DNA from: Sphingomonas faeni
GTDB taxonomy: Bacteria > Pseudomonadota > Alphaproteobacteria > Sphingomonadales > Sphingomonadaceae
Length of the DNA: 64,000 nucleotides
Reading direction: 5' to 3'
Assembly: GCF_024273235.1 (NCBI RefSeq)
Contig: NZ_JANBVH010000009.1
Span: 80,379 to 144,378 of the forward strand
Below, piece by piece: positions 1 through 9,118 of this stretch. The position numbers and the translations under genes are program-made. Position 1 is the stretch's first letter, and each line of letters starts with the position of its first letter. A model generated the notes under the pieces. It was not told the DNA's origin. It ran no database searches and worked only from the letters and a program-made list of their open reading frames with translations.

Positions 1-894
1 GGGCAGGATGCGGCGCGCGCTGGAGTCCGACGTCTGATCGGCGGCAAAGGCCAGCCCGACCAAGGTCCGGTCGCGCAGGGGGCTCGCAAACCGCCAGCCC
101 GCGGGCATCGCGACCATTCCATCGGTCGGCGTAGGGGTCTGCGCAGGCTCCGTCCCTAGCAACAGTCGATCGACCGGAAGCCAGAACCGCCAATCCTCCC
201 ACTGCGTATCGAGCGCTGCGCGCAACGGTGCGGCCGGGCCTGAACAGTCGAGATACAGATCGGCGACGACCCGGCGGCCGTCTGCGAGCGCCAGCGCCGC
301 GACCCGCCCGTCTTCACTTCGCTCGATGCCGGCATAGGCTCCCGGAACCGGGACGATGCCGATATGCCGGGCAAGCGCGCGCAGCAGGTCGCGGTAGCGG
401 GGCGGATCAAGCCGCAACGCAAAGTCGAAGCCCGAGATCGGCGAGGTCGGATCGTCGGACGGATGGACGAATTTCTCCGCGGCGGCGAGGACCGCGGGCA
501 CCGAGAACGCATCGAACGCCGCGATTTTGCCATTCCGCCGTGCATTGAGCCAATGCTGGTAGAATGCGCCGGGTGCGATCGTCCCGCCGCGCTCGCCATG
601 CGCCAGCACGAACGACGTCCCATCGGCGCTCCAGTCCGACAGCCGGGTGCCAAGCCGGTGCGTGGCACCTGCGGCAAGCAAATCGCGTTCGCGCAGGCCG
701 ATCCGGTCGTGGAACTCGGCGATCGTAGGCAGGGTGCCGGGCCGGCGATCCGCCAGCGCTGCGGGGTCTTCGGGAGTCTCGATCAACGTCACCACAAGCT
801 CGGGCAGCGCACGCGCGAAAGCGATCGCCGCGGACAGGCCGACGATCCCGGCGCCGAGCACGGCAATGCTCGCGATCGGCGCTCGGCTCGTCAC
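1..894 (-). CDS. Tryptophan-halogenase-family flavoprotein, degenerate (3' end cut by window edge)
   Basis: 298 residues are visible; the C-terminus lies beyond base 1. A GTG start at 894 overlaps the stop of the upstream halogenase-like gene (GTGA), so the two are translationally coupled. The N-terminus has the FAD-binding glycine motif VLGAGIVGLSAA (residues 12-23), and the body follows the same plan as its neighbour. Two family signatures are changed. The segment ATHRLG (77-82) aligns without gaps to ATFKLG in the neighbour, so the catalytic lysine is Arg80. The tryptophan motif WxWxIP is replaced by GWRFASPL (266-273). A halogenase activity is therefore doubtful; an FAD-binding partner or a different flavin reaction is more likely. 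The substrate is unknown. Family assignment is good, function is inference. Confidence 0.75.
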   Translation of the reverse strand, partial: MTSRAPIASIAVLGAGIVGLSAAIAFARALPELVVTLIETPEDPAALADRRPGTLPTIAEFHDRIGLRERDLLAAGATHRLGTRLSDWSADGTSFVLAHGERGGTIAPGAFYQHWLNARRNGKIAAFDAFSVPAVLAAAEKFVHPSDDPTSPISGFDFALRLDPPRYRDLLRALARHIGIVPVPGAYAGIERSEDGRVAALALADGRRVVADLYLDCSGPAAPLRAALDTQWEDWRFWLPVDRLLLGTEPAQTPTPTDGMVAMPAGWRFASPLRDRTLVGLAFAADQTSDSSARRILP

Positions 895-2420
895 GCGGCG
901 ATCGTCGCGTTGCGGCGCGCGATGAACGCGGCATGGTCGGGCATCGCGGTGGCGGTGGCGGCGACATGATCGCGCAGGCTGGCGACCGCGCGATCGAGCC
1001 CGTCGAGTCCGGGGCGATCGGCGCGCTGGTCCCAGGCCTGCGGGATGATCCCCTGGCCGAGATACACCGCGATCCAGCTCGGTTCGAGGAACAGCCCTTC
1101 GCCATACTGCGTCACGCGACCGGCGCTGCGGAACAGCTCCATCTTCTCGGCGAGCGTGTCGGGGACCTCCATCGTCCGGACATGGTGCCAGAAGTCCGAA
1201 TCGTCGCGTGTGGTGGCGTGATAATGCAGGATCAGGAAGTCGCGGATGCGGTCATATTCCATATCGACCATGCGGTTATACTCGGCGCGGTCGGTCGCGG
1301 AGATCCCCGCCGCCGCGGCATTTTGCGGGAACAGCTCGATCAGCTGCGTGACCGCCATCTGCGCGAGGTAGATGCTGGTCGATTCGAGCGGCTCGAGGAA
1401 CCCCGAGGCGAGCCCGACCGCGACGACGTTGCCGACCCAGCTGTTGCGGCGGCGACCGGCGCGGAATTTGAGGAAGCGCGGATCGGAAAGCGGCGCGCCC
1501 TCGACCGACGCGACCAGCGTATCGGCCGCCGCCTGGTCCGATATATGCGCGCTGGAATAGACATAGCCATTGCCGACGCGGTGCTGGAGCGGGATCCGCC
1601 ACTGCCACCCGGCCGATTTCGCCGTGGCCCTCGTATAGGGCTCGATCGGTCCCTCGGGCGACGTGCACGGCATCGCGACGGCACGATCGCAGGGCAGCCA
1701 GCGCGACCAGTCCTCCCACGGCTCTGCCATGGCGTCGCCGAGCAACAGGCTGCGGAAGCCGGAGCAGTCGACGAACAGGTCGCCCTCGATCGTGTCGCCC
1801 GAGTCGAGGCGGAGCGCGCGGACGTCGCCGCTCACGGCATCCTGGTCCACCGACACGATCCGCGCTTCGGTCCGACGCGCGCCGTGCGCTTCAGCAAAGC
1901 GGCGCAGATAGGGGCCGAACAGCGTCGCATCGAATTGATAGGCATAGCCGAAGCTCGAGGCGAGGTCGCCCGCCGGACCATCGGGAACGGCGAAGCGGTG
2001 ACGCTTGGCGGCGGCGACCGCGACCGAATAGTCGCCGATCGGTCCGGCGCGTCCTTCGGCGGCGAGGCGCAACCAGTAATGGTGGAAGCCGACATCATCG
2101 AGCGGGCGGCCGAAACTGCCGAACGGATGGATATAGCTGTCGCCGATCGCGCCGAAATCGCGGAAGTCGATCCCGAGCTTGAAGGTCGCATGCGTGGCCC
2201 GCATGAAGTCGGCTTCGTCGAGCCCGAGGCGCTCCACGAACGCGCGGATATGCGGCAGGGTCGCTTCGCCGACGCCGACGATGCCGATCTCGGCCGACTC
2301 CACCAGGTGGACCGTGCACGCCGTCGGCAACAGCCGCACCAACGCCGCCGCCGTCATCCACCCCGCCGTCCCGCCGCCGACCACAATGACCCGCGTTGGC
2401 ACCCTGTCCATGTCTACCAT
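891..2420 (-). CDS. Tryptophan-7-halogenase family FAD-dependent protein
   Basis: About 509 residues, normal for flavin-dependent halogenases. The FAD motif VIVVGGGTAGWMTAA is at residues 11-25, the family catalytic lysine at K81 (ATFKLGIDF), the WxWxIP motif at W272-P277 (GWQWRIPL), and the FLEPLEST motif with the catalytic glutamate at 341-348. All key positions are intact, unlike the coupled downstream paralogue. The start is uncertain: ATG codons occur at 2447, 2423, 2420 and 2411, and a GAGAGG purine run lies directly before the 2423/2420 pair. It diverges from the TonB receptor gene across 254 bases. Homologues beside TonB receptors in sphingomonads, Caulobacter and Xanthomonas are common, but their substrate is not known. 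Free tryptophan is unlikely in this setting. Confidence 0.85.
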   Translation of the reverse strand: MVDMDRVPTRVIVVGGGTAGWMTAAALVRLLPTACTVHLVESAEIGIVGVGEATLPHIRAFVERLGLDEADFMRATHATFKLGIDFRDFGAIGDSYIHPFGSFGRPLDDVGFHHYWLRLAAEGRAGPIGDYSVAVAAAKRHRFAVPDGPAGDLASSFGYAYQFDATLFGPYLRRFAEAHGARRTEARIVSVDQDAVSGDVRALRLDSGDTIEGDLFVDCSGFRSLLLGDAMAEPWEDWSRWLPCDRAVAMPCTSPEGPIEPYTRATAKSAGWQWRIPLQHRVGNGYVYSSAHISDQAAADTLVASVEGAPLSDPRFLKFRAGRRRNSWVGNVVAVGLASGFLEPLESTSIYLAQMAVTQLIELFPQNAAAAGISATDRAEYNRMVDMEYDRIRDFLILHYHATTRDDSDFWHHVRTMEVPDTLAEKMELFRSAGRVTQYGEGLFLEPSWIAVYLGQGIIPQAWDQRADRPGLDGLDRAVASLRDHVAATATAMPDHAAFIARRNATIAA

Positions 2421-2674
2421 CATCCTCTCATCATGGCATTTTTCCATGCCTTTATCAGTAGGGCCGTTCCGAGCCTGTTACACTTTGGCAACACATCGGC
2501 AACGTCTGACACATCCGTATATCAAATTGTCTTATTCAGCTTGTGGTCCCAAAATTTGCTGCCTAACACCTTGGCAAGGCGGACGAAGGACGTTCGTCGA
2601 TCTGGGGAAAGCGTGATCGGATCGACTGCTCGAAGAGCGGCGGCGATCGTGCTGTGGATGCTTAGGGGTTTATC
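2421..2674. promoter_or_regulatory. Divergent promoter region between halogenase-like gene and TonB receptor
   Basis: This gene-free stretch must hold the promoters of both the halogenase-like pair (minus) and the receptor (plus). It is more AT-rich than its surroundings around 2510-2580. A small dyad CAAAATTTG lies at 2550-2558 and an imperfect TGTT-N10-AACA dyad at about 2477-2494. Neither is a proven operator. No regulator gene is adjacent. Confidence 0.4.
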
Positions 2675-5600
2675 ATGGCTGGTGTTGCATCATCGCGGGC
2701 TATCGCTCGCGCGTCGCGTCTTGTCGGCGCAAGCGTTTCGGTTATCGCGATCGCCGTGATGGCGCCTTCGGCGTTCGCGCAGGTCGCCGATCCCGCAGCA
2801 TCCGATCCCCAGGCGGTTCCGGTCCCCGCCGGCCCGGGCGTCGCCAGCACGACGTCGGGCTCGGCCAGCCTGGATTCGGCGACGGCGGGTACGGCCCCCG
2901 GTTCGGCGAGCAACACCACGGGCACGTCGGGCGCGTCGCAGGACGCCGGCAACCCGACCCCGGATCCCGAGCGCGAAGAGATCGTCGTAACCGGCATTCG
3001 CCAGAGCCTGGCCAACGCGCAGAACATCAAGCGCAACTCCGACACGGTCGTCGACGCGATCACCGCGGAAGACATCGGCGCGCTCCCCGACCGGTCGGTC
3101 AACGAAGCGCTGCAGCGTGTTCCCGGCGTGTCGATCAGCCGTTTTGCGGCCCCCAGCGACTCAGCGCATTACTCGGCCCAGGGCTCGGGCGTCGTGATCC
3201 GCGGCCTCAGCTATGTGCGTGGCGAGTTCAACGGCCGTGACGCGTTTGCGGCGGGCGGCGGTCGCGAGATCGGCTTCAACGACATTCCGGCGGAAATCGT
3301 CGGCTCGGTCGAGGTGTTCAAGAACCTCACCGCCGATCTCGTCGAGGGCGGCATCGCCGGCACCGTCAACATCAACACGCGCAAGCCGTTCGATTCGAAG
3401 AAGGACCTGCTGTTCCTCTCGGCGGGCATGAACCTCGGTGACCTGGAGAAGCGCGGCGCGCCGCAGTTCGTCGGGCTCGTCTCGAAGCAGTTCGATCTCG
3501 GCAGCGCAGGCCGGTTCGGCATCCTCGCCAGCGGGACCTACCAGAAGCTCTACAGCCGCTCGGACTCGGTGTTCATCTCGTCGATGCTGCCGCGCTACAA
3601 CGACGACAAGAACGGCAATGGCGTTCAGGATGCCGGCGAAGGCCGTGTGCTGAACGCGGGCACGCCGTTCCAGTCGACGCTGTTCGATACCTTCCCGCTG
3701 CCGGCCGGTCGCGACGTGGTGTACGCGCCGCTGGGTGCTGGCTCGCGCTCGCAGGATTTCAATCGCACGCGCATCGGCTATTCGGGCGCCGCGCAGTATG
3801 AGACCGCCTCGGGCAACCTGCTGATCACCGGGCAGTTCGTGCGTGCGGAGTCGACCGACGACTGGCTCGAGCACACCGTCGAGCCGAACGTGTATTACGG
3901 CGATGCCAACACCGTCTTCCCGGTCGGCGGCTCGGACTTCACCTATGACGAGGACGGCATCTTCACGAGCGGTACGCTCGGCAAGCGCAGCGGGCAGGTA
4001 TTCGGCAACAATCCCGCAGGCTGCGGTACCAACGCTGATGGTTCGCTGGTAACCTATTGCCCGCTGACGCAGTTCGCGCCGAACGGCGTGTTCACGACCG
4101 AGTCGAATCGCCACTTCTTCTCGAAGTCGATCTCGCAGGATCAGTCGCTCAACATCAAGTTCGAGCCGATCGATCGCCTTCACCTGAACTTCGACGGTCA
4201 GTATGCGACGTCGAAGGTGAAGGTGCGCGACGACATCCTCGATACCGCGACGTTCAGCCAGACCGCCATCGACCTGCGTGGCGGGATCCCGCAGATCACC
4301 TCGATCACGCCGGGCTTCGACACGACCAGCTATTTCGCCAACCCCAACTCGATCTATTTCCGCGACGCCTTCAATGGCCGCCAGGACAACAAGGGGCGTG
4401 AATGGGCGTTCCGCGGCGATGCGCAGTTCGACGTGAGCGACACCGCGTTCCTGCGCAACGTCCGGGTCGGTGGTCGTTACGCCGATCGCAAGCAGACGGT
4501 GAAGGCGGTCGACTATAATAACTGGGGCTATCTGTCGGAGACCTGGGCGGCGAATGGTCCCGTGACCTACGCAGCACTCGACCAGAACGAGCAGAGCCTG
4601 CACAACTTCACCAACTTCTTCCGCGGAAAGACCAACACGCCGCCGAGCGCGACGTTCGTCGCCGACGACATCCTGCGCGATCACGATGCGTTCACCGATC
4701 TGCTGCGCAAGATCACGGCGCTCGGGGGTGGGACCTATACGCCGGCCGAGGATCGCAAGACCTCAAACGGCAGCGCGCTGATCGACGGTGCGTATCTGCC
4801 GAACGAGGTGTACCGGAACCGCGAGCAGACCATGGCCGCCTATGCCCGCGCCGATTTCGGCGTCGAGGATTTCGGGAACGGCATGAGCCTGACGGGCAAT
4901 GTCGGCCTGCGTTTCGTGCGCACCAAGGACAATTCGGACGGCGCGATCACCTTCCCGCAGCAGAATACGATCTTCGATCCGAGCAATCTGCCGGCCAACC
5001 CCAATGGCGGCACCTATCCGGCGACGCTGGCCGGGTTCTGTCAGTCGCAGCGCGACGTTCCGCCGACGTCGGGATCGATCAACCCGATCTGCACCGTGCC
5101 GGCGGCGCAGCAGGCCGCGATCCTCGCTTATGCCAATGGATCGTCGACGCCCGATATCGCCAAGCAGAAGTTCAACTTCTGGTTGCCGAGCGCGAACGTG
5201 AAGCTGCAGGTCACGCCGACCTTACTGTTCCGTGCGGCAGGATCGAAGGCGATTTCGCGACCGAACTTCGGCGATCTTCGTAACTATGTCGGCGTCGGCA
5301 CGTCGGGCGGCAACACGGCCGGGAACTTCCAGTTCGCCGCGCAATCGCGCAATCCGTTCCTCCGTCCGGTCGAGGCGCTCCAGTTCGACCTGACCAGCGA
5401 ATGGTATTTCTCGAAGGTCGGCTCGCTGACCGCGACGGTGTTCCACAAGACGCTGTCGAACATCATCGTCGACAATCTCGGCTATACGCGCACGCTGACC
5501 AACAACGGCCAGACGTTCGACGTGCAGGTCAGCGGCCCCGCCAACGTCGACGGCAAGTCGCGGATCAAGGGCGCGGAAATCGCGTATCAGCAGACCTTCG

Positions 5601-6091
5601 ACTTCCTGCCCGGTGCGCTCGGCGGGCTCGGCATGCAGGCTAACTACACGTATGTGAAGGCGGGCAAGATCCCCAACCCGATCCCGGCCAACGGCGCCGC
5701 GGATGGCAGCCGTCCGCCGCAGGACGTCGCCGGCCTGTACGACAATCTGCCGTTGCAGGGGCTGTCGAAGCATACCGTCAACCTCGCCGGCTTCTACGAC
5801 AAGGGACCGTTCTATGCCCGTGTCGCGTATAGCTGGCGGTCGAAGTTCCTGCTCACCAACCGCGACTGCTGCTTCCCGTTCCTGCCGGTCTACGCGTTGC
5901 CGACCGGACAGCTCGATGCCTCGGCGTTCGTGACGGTGAACGAGCATTTCAAGCTCGGCGTGACCGCGTCGAACCTGCTCGACGAGACGACCAAGACCAA
6001 CTTCCTGCTGAACGGTGCCGGGCTGGAAGCCCCGCGCAGCTTCTTCAAGAACGACCGGTCGTACACGCTGTCGGCGCGCATGACCTTCTGA
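2675..6091 (+). CDS. TonB-dependent receptor, carbohydrate-locus type
   Basis: 1138 residues, an outer-membrane active transporter that would take up oligosaccharides using TonB energy. The signal peptide ends near residue 35 (PSAFAQ). Residues 40-98 form an unusual low-complexity Ala/Ser/Thr/Gly/Pro linker. The TonB box EEIVVTG is at 101-107, the plug follows with the typical PDRSVNEALQRVPGV segment, and a long 22-strand-type barrel ends in the aromatic C-terminus SARMTF. The start ATG is preceded by a weak AGGGG. It sits between the halogenase-like pair and the glycoside-hydrolase operon and is followed after 37 bases by the cupin-like gene on the same strand. Mannan or glucomannan fragments as ligand are inferred from the neighbouring enzymes, not shown by the sequence. 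Confidence 0.93.
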   Translation: MAGVASSRAIARASRLVGASVSVIAIAVMAPSAFAQVADPAASDPQAVPVPAGPGVASTTSGSASLDSATAGTAPGSASNTTGTSGASQDAGNPTPDPEREEIVVTGIRQSLANAQNIKRNSDTVVDAITAEDIGALPDRSVNEALQRVPGVSISRFAAPSDSAHYSAQGSGVVIRGLSYVRGEFNGRDAFAAGGGREIGFNDIPAEIVGSVEVFKNLTADLVEGGIAGTVNINTRKPFDSKKDLLFLSAGMNLGDLEKRGAPQFVGLVSKQFDLGSAGRFGILASGTYQKLYSRSDSVFISSMLPRYNDDKNGNGVQDAGEGRVLNAGTPFQSTLFDTFPLPAGRDVVYAPLGAGSRSQDFNRTRIGYSGAAQYETASGNLLITGQFVRAESTDDWLEHTVEPNVYYGDANTVFPVGGSDFTYDEDGIFTSGTLGKRSGQVFGNNPAGCGTNADGSLVTYCPLTQFAPNGVFTTESNRHFFSKSISQDQSLNIKFEPIDRLHLNFDGQYATSKVKVRDDILDTATFSQTAIDLRGGIPQITSITPGFDTTSYFANPNSIYFRDAFNGRQDNKGREWAFRGDAQFDVSDTAFLRNVRVGGRYADRKQTVKAVDYNNWGYLSETWAANGPVTYAALDQNEQSLHNFTNFFRGKTNTPPSATFVADDILRDHDAFTDLLRKITALGGGTYTPAEDRKTSNGSALIDGAYLPNEVYRNREQTMAAYARADFGVEDFGNGMSLTGNVGLRFVRTKDNSDGAITFPQQNTIFDPSNLPANPNGGTYPATLAGFCQSQRDVPPTSGSINPICTVPAAQQAAILAYANGSSTPDIAKQKFNFWLPSANVKLQVTPTLLFRAAGSKAISRPNFGDLRNYVGVGTSGGNTAGNFQFAAQSRNPFLRPVEALQFDLTSEWYFSKVGSLTATVFHKTLSNIIVDNLGYTRTLTNNGQTFDVQVSGPANVDGKSRIKGAEIAYQQTFDFLPGALGGLGMQANYTYVKAGKIPNPIPANGAADGSRPPQDVAGLYDNLPLQGLSKHTVNLAGFYDKGPFYARVAYSWRSKFLLTNRDCCFPFLPVYALPTGQLDASAFVTVNEHFKLGVTASNLLDETTKTNFLLNGAGLEAPRSFFKNDRSYTLSARMTF

Positions 6092-6128
6092 GGTAGCGCG
6101 ACGGGAAGCTGGGGATTACACGCACGCG

Positions 6129-7145
6129 ATGAGTGATATCCCCGGCTTTCCTGTTGCCGAGACCAGTGCGATCGACGCGGCACGGTTCGAAGCCGAGATC
6201 GCGCATGGCTATCGCCCGGTTGTCATGCGTGGACTTGCGGCCGACTGGCCTGCGGTGCGAGCCGCGCGCATTTCGGATCGTGCGATCGGCGAGCATATCG
6301 TGTCGTTCGATGGCGGACGCTCGGCGGACGTGATGGTCGCGCAAAGCGATGTGCGCGGGCGGTTCTTCTATGATGACGACCTGAGTGGCTTCAATTTCGA
6401 GCGTGCGAAGGCGCCGATCCCGACCTTGGTCGAGCAGCTGATCGCGCTCCAGGGCGTGGCGGGTGCACCGGCGATCTATGCAGGCGCTGCGGCGGCGGGG
6501 GAATTCCTGCCGGGTTGGGCGGAGGCGAATGTCCTGCCCCTGCCGACCCCCGATGCTGTGCCGCGTGTGTGGATCGGCAACGAGAGCCGGGTATCGACGC
6601 ATTACGACGTGTCGAGCAACGTCGCGGTCGTGGTCGCGGGGCGGCGGCGGTTCTGCCTGTTTCCGCCCGAGCAGGGGCCGAACCTGTATGTCGGGCCGCT
6701 CGATGTCACGATCGCCGGACAGCCGGTCAGCCTGGTCGACCTTGAGGCGCCTGATTTGGAGCGATTTCCACGGTTCGTGGAGGCGCGCGCGCAGATGCAG
6801 GTGACGATGCTGGAGCCGGGCGATGCGATCTTCATTCCGTCGATGTGGTGGCATGACGTGAAGGCGCTCGGGCGGTTCAACGTGCTGGTCAATTACTGGT
6901 GGGGGCAGGCGGGCGCGGCGTCGCCATTCCCTGCGCTGATCCACGCGATCCTGGCGATCCGCGACTTGCCCGAGGGCGAGCGGGCGGCGGTGCGGGGGTG
7001 GTTCGATCACTATGTGTTCGGCGACGATGCGAAGGCTGCGGCCGCGCATTTGCCCGAGGCAATGCGGGGCGTGCTCGGGGTTCCCTCGGTGGAGCGGACC
7101 GACGCGATCCGCGGGTATCTCGCGCGGACGCTGGAGCGGCTGTAG
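6129..7145 (+). CDS. Cupin-like (JmjC-type) 2-oxoglutarate/Fe(II) oxygenase-like protein
   Basis: 338 residues with no signal peptide, so cytoplasmic. The cupin_8/JmjC fold is indicated by VSTHYDVSSN (155-164), by a central strand-rich region, and by EPGDAIFIPSMWWHDV (229-244). H158, D160 and H242 form a plausible intact HxD...H iron triad, suggesting an active oxygenase rather than a dead cupin. It follows the TonB receptor by 37 bases and is probably co-transcribed. Proteins of this family recur in TonB-receptor loci with tryptophan-halogenase-like proteins, but the target is unknown. The 3' end is followed immediately by a long inverted repeat that could act as a transcription barrier. Confidence 0.8.
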   Translation: MSDIPGFPVAETSAIDAARFEAEIAHGYRPVVMRGLAADWPAVRAARISDRAIGEHIVSFDGGRSADVMVAQSDVRGRFFYDDDLSGFNFERAKAPIPTLVEQLIALQGVAGAPAIYAGAAAAGEFLPGWAEANVLPLPTPDAVPRVWIGNESRVSTHYDVSSNVAVVVAGRRRFCLFPPEQGPNLYVGPLDVTIAGQPVSLVDLEAPDLERFPRFVEARAQMQVTMLEPGDAIFIPSMWWHDVKALGRFNVLVNYWWGQAGAASPFPALIHAILAIRDLPEGERAAVRGWFDHYVFGDDAKAAAAHLPEAMRGVLGVPSVERTDAIRGYLARTLERL

Positions 7146-7157
7146 CCCAACTTCGCA

Positions 7158-7281
7158 ATCCTCCCCCGCCAGGGGGAGGTGGCGCCGAAGGCGACGGAGG
7201 GGGCGGACACGAAACAGAGGTTTCGCTTACCTCCCCCTCCGTCTGGCAAGCGCCAGCCACCTCCCCCTGGCGGGGGAGGAT
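7158..7281. repeat. Long inverted repeat, family A, copy 1
   Basis: Perfect 26-base inverted arms at 7158-7183 and 7256-7281, core CCTCCCCC-GCCAGGGGGAGG, enclose about 72 bases that also contain the GGCGACGGAGGGGGCGGACAC segment found in the copy at 20490-20612. It lies between the convergent cupin-like gene and GH9 gene, so it could form a strong hairpin in transcripts from both sides. There is no T-run, so it is better called a repeat than a classical terminator. Confidence 0.85.
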
Positions 7282-7291
7282 GATAATTGTT

Positions 7292-9118
7292 TTAGCGCCC
7301 CCGCGTCGCGTCGAGGAACGCTGCGGTCCACACCAGCGGGGCGTTCCAGTTTATCGCGACTTCGTTGACGGTGAAGGCTCGGTAGTCGTCAATCCAGCAG
7401 GTTTGGGGTGCGCAGCCCTTCATCGGGCCGGGCTCTTTCGCGGCTGCCGAGTTGGGGCCACCGGAGAGGACACCGGTGGGTGGTTCGGGGTAGCTTTTGT
7501 CCGCTGCGGCCGCCCAAAAGCGGTGGTGTGGGTGCTGCATCGGGCGCGTGCCGATGCCGGTGACGTAGGAGCGGTCGAGCGGGTTCCGGCCGAGGATGTA
7601 GTCGAGGCTCGCCACCACCGCGTCGCGATAGGCGGGCTTGCGGTCGATCTGCCATGCGACGCCGAGCACGATCGCGCGGTTGAGGATCGAACTGCTCGAG
7701 CCCCAGGGATAGTTGGTGCCGCCGAAGGGTATGCCGTAGCCGCTCCGCTTGCCCTCGGTGACGAAGCCGTCGGCGAGCGCGGTGATCCGGCTGCGGAGCG
7801 TGGCGCGATCGTCCGCGGGGAGCGCGTCGGGCAGGGTCGCGAGCGTCAGCGCCCCCGCCAGTTTCAGCGAACCCCAGCCGATATCCGTGCCGGGATCGGT
7901 GAAGATGCCGTCCTTACGGAGGCGATCGAGGAAAACCGCTTCGTTGGTGGTCGCGTAGAGTTGCGCGGCGGCGAAGGTGAACTCGTCGCGGACATCCGGG
8001 TCGCCATAGCCGCCGCTGCCGGTGAAGTCGGAGCTGGTAAGGAGGGCGGGGTGGCGAAGTGCCGCCGCCCAGCCACGTCGCGCCGCGGTAAGGCATTTGG
8101 CGGCGAAGGTCGGGTCGATCGTCCGCCAGACCCGTGCGCACTGTGCCGCCACGCCGACCATGTTGAGCGTTGCCGCGGTGGAAGGCGGGTACAGGAACCG
8201 GCGTTCGCGATCGTCGGCGGGGGCGGTCGGGAGTCCGGTCCAATTCTCGTCGGCGATCTTGGTGTGAACCAAGCCGCCGGCATCGATCGTCTCGAACCGG
8301 GTGATCGCCTTGCCCGCGATGCCGGCGTCGGGCGCCACGGCGAGGCGCGTGCCATCGGGAATCTGCATCGCAAGCAGGAACGCGACTTCGACGCGCGCTT
8401 CGTCGAGCAGGTCGTCCTTACCGTTGGCGCGTTCGGGTAGCGCGAGGCGGCCATCGGCGAAGGCGTTTGCGTCACCGAACACGGCGAGGCGCTCGTGCAA
8501 GTCGAGCAGCGTCCAGGTCGAGACACCGCCGTTGACGACGTATTTGCCGTGGTCGCCCGCGTCGTACCAGCCGCCGGTCGCGTCGAGCTTGTAGTCGCAC
8601 CCGGGCCATTTGACGCCCTTCTGATCGCGGCCGGCAAAGCAGGTGGCAATATCGGGGGCGTGGGCGGCGGGGCGGGTGAGATCCTTGCGTTCGACATAGG
8701 CCGGCAGGATCGGCACGCCGCTGCGCTGCTGGTAGAAGAACGCCATCGCCGCGGTCGCCACGCGCGCGAACGGACGGTCTGCGATTGCGAATGCGTGGCT
8801 GGCGTTGGTGCCGACGTGGAGGCGATAGCCGGTGCCCGGGGTACGAAACGTGCCGAAGTCGATCCGGTGGACGCTTTCGCCCGAGGCTGCGTCGGGACCG
8901 ACCGGTATCGTCTGGCCCGACGCGACGGTCTTGCCGCGCGCGTCGGTCAGTGTCCACGCGAGAGACTTCGTCTGCGCGGATGGGAGGACCGCCGTCTTCG
9001 GGCCGCTCGTCTCGAACCCCGCCTGATCGATCCGGATCGACGCGGGCGGGGGTTGCGTGGCGGCGGTCGTCAGCAGGACGGCCGCCGCACCGAGCAGGAG
9101 CCGGCTCAATCGCCGCAC
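7292..9118 (-). CDS. Glycoside hydrolase family 9 (endoglucanase-type), secreted
   Basis: 608 residues from a GTG start at 9118, chosen because it gives a clean signal peptide (MRRLSRLLLGAAAVLL); the frame continues upstream only as GH3 antisense. Residues 26-115 match the N-terminal Ig-like CelD_N module (IRIDQAGFETSGPKTAVL). The GH9 catalytic domain carries WYDAGDHGKYV with D186 and D189 as base/nucleophile-water residues, and the general acid near the end, NEVAINWNAPLVW (E586). The enzyme would cut beta-1,4-glucan or mixed glucomannan backbones by inversion. The start lies 13 bases inside the end of the GH3 gene, so translation is coupled. It is the last gene of the hydrolase operon. Confidence 0.9.
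   Translation of the reverse strand: MRRLSRLLLGAAAVLLTTAATQPPPASIRIDQAGFETSGPKTAVLPSAQTKSLAWTLTDARGKTVASGQTIPVGPDAASGESVHRIDFGTFRTPGTGYRLHVGTNASHAFAIADRPFARVATAAMAFFYQQRSGVPILPAYVERKDLTRPAAHAPDIATCFAGRDQKGVKWPGCDYKLDATGGWYDAGDHGKYVVNGGVSTWTLLDLHERLAVFGDANAFADGRLALPERANGKDDLLDEARVEVAFLLAMQIPDGTRLAVAPDAGIAGKAITRFETIDAGGLVHTKIADENWTGLPTAPADDRERRFLYPPSTAATLNMVGVAAQCARVWRTIDPTFAAKCLTAARRGWAAALRHPALLTSSDFTGSGGYGDPDVRDEFTFAAAQLYATTNEAVFLDRLRKDGIFTDPGTDIGWGSLKLAGALTLATLPDALPADDRATLRSRITALADGFVTEGKRSGYGIPFGGTNYPWGSSSSILNRAIVLGVAWQIDRKPAYRDAVVASLDYILGRNPLDRSYVTGIGTRPMQHPHHRFWAAAADKSYPEPPTGVLSGGPNSAAAKEPGPMKGCAPQTCWIDDYRAFTVNEVAINWNAPLVWTAAFLDATRGR

Noticed and set aside
891..2420. Secondary-metabolite (tryptophan) halogenase cluster
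   Set aside because: No NRPS, PKS or indole-pathway genes nearby; the TonB-receptor setting is a different, recurrent context for this family.
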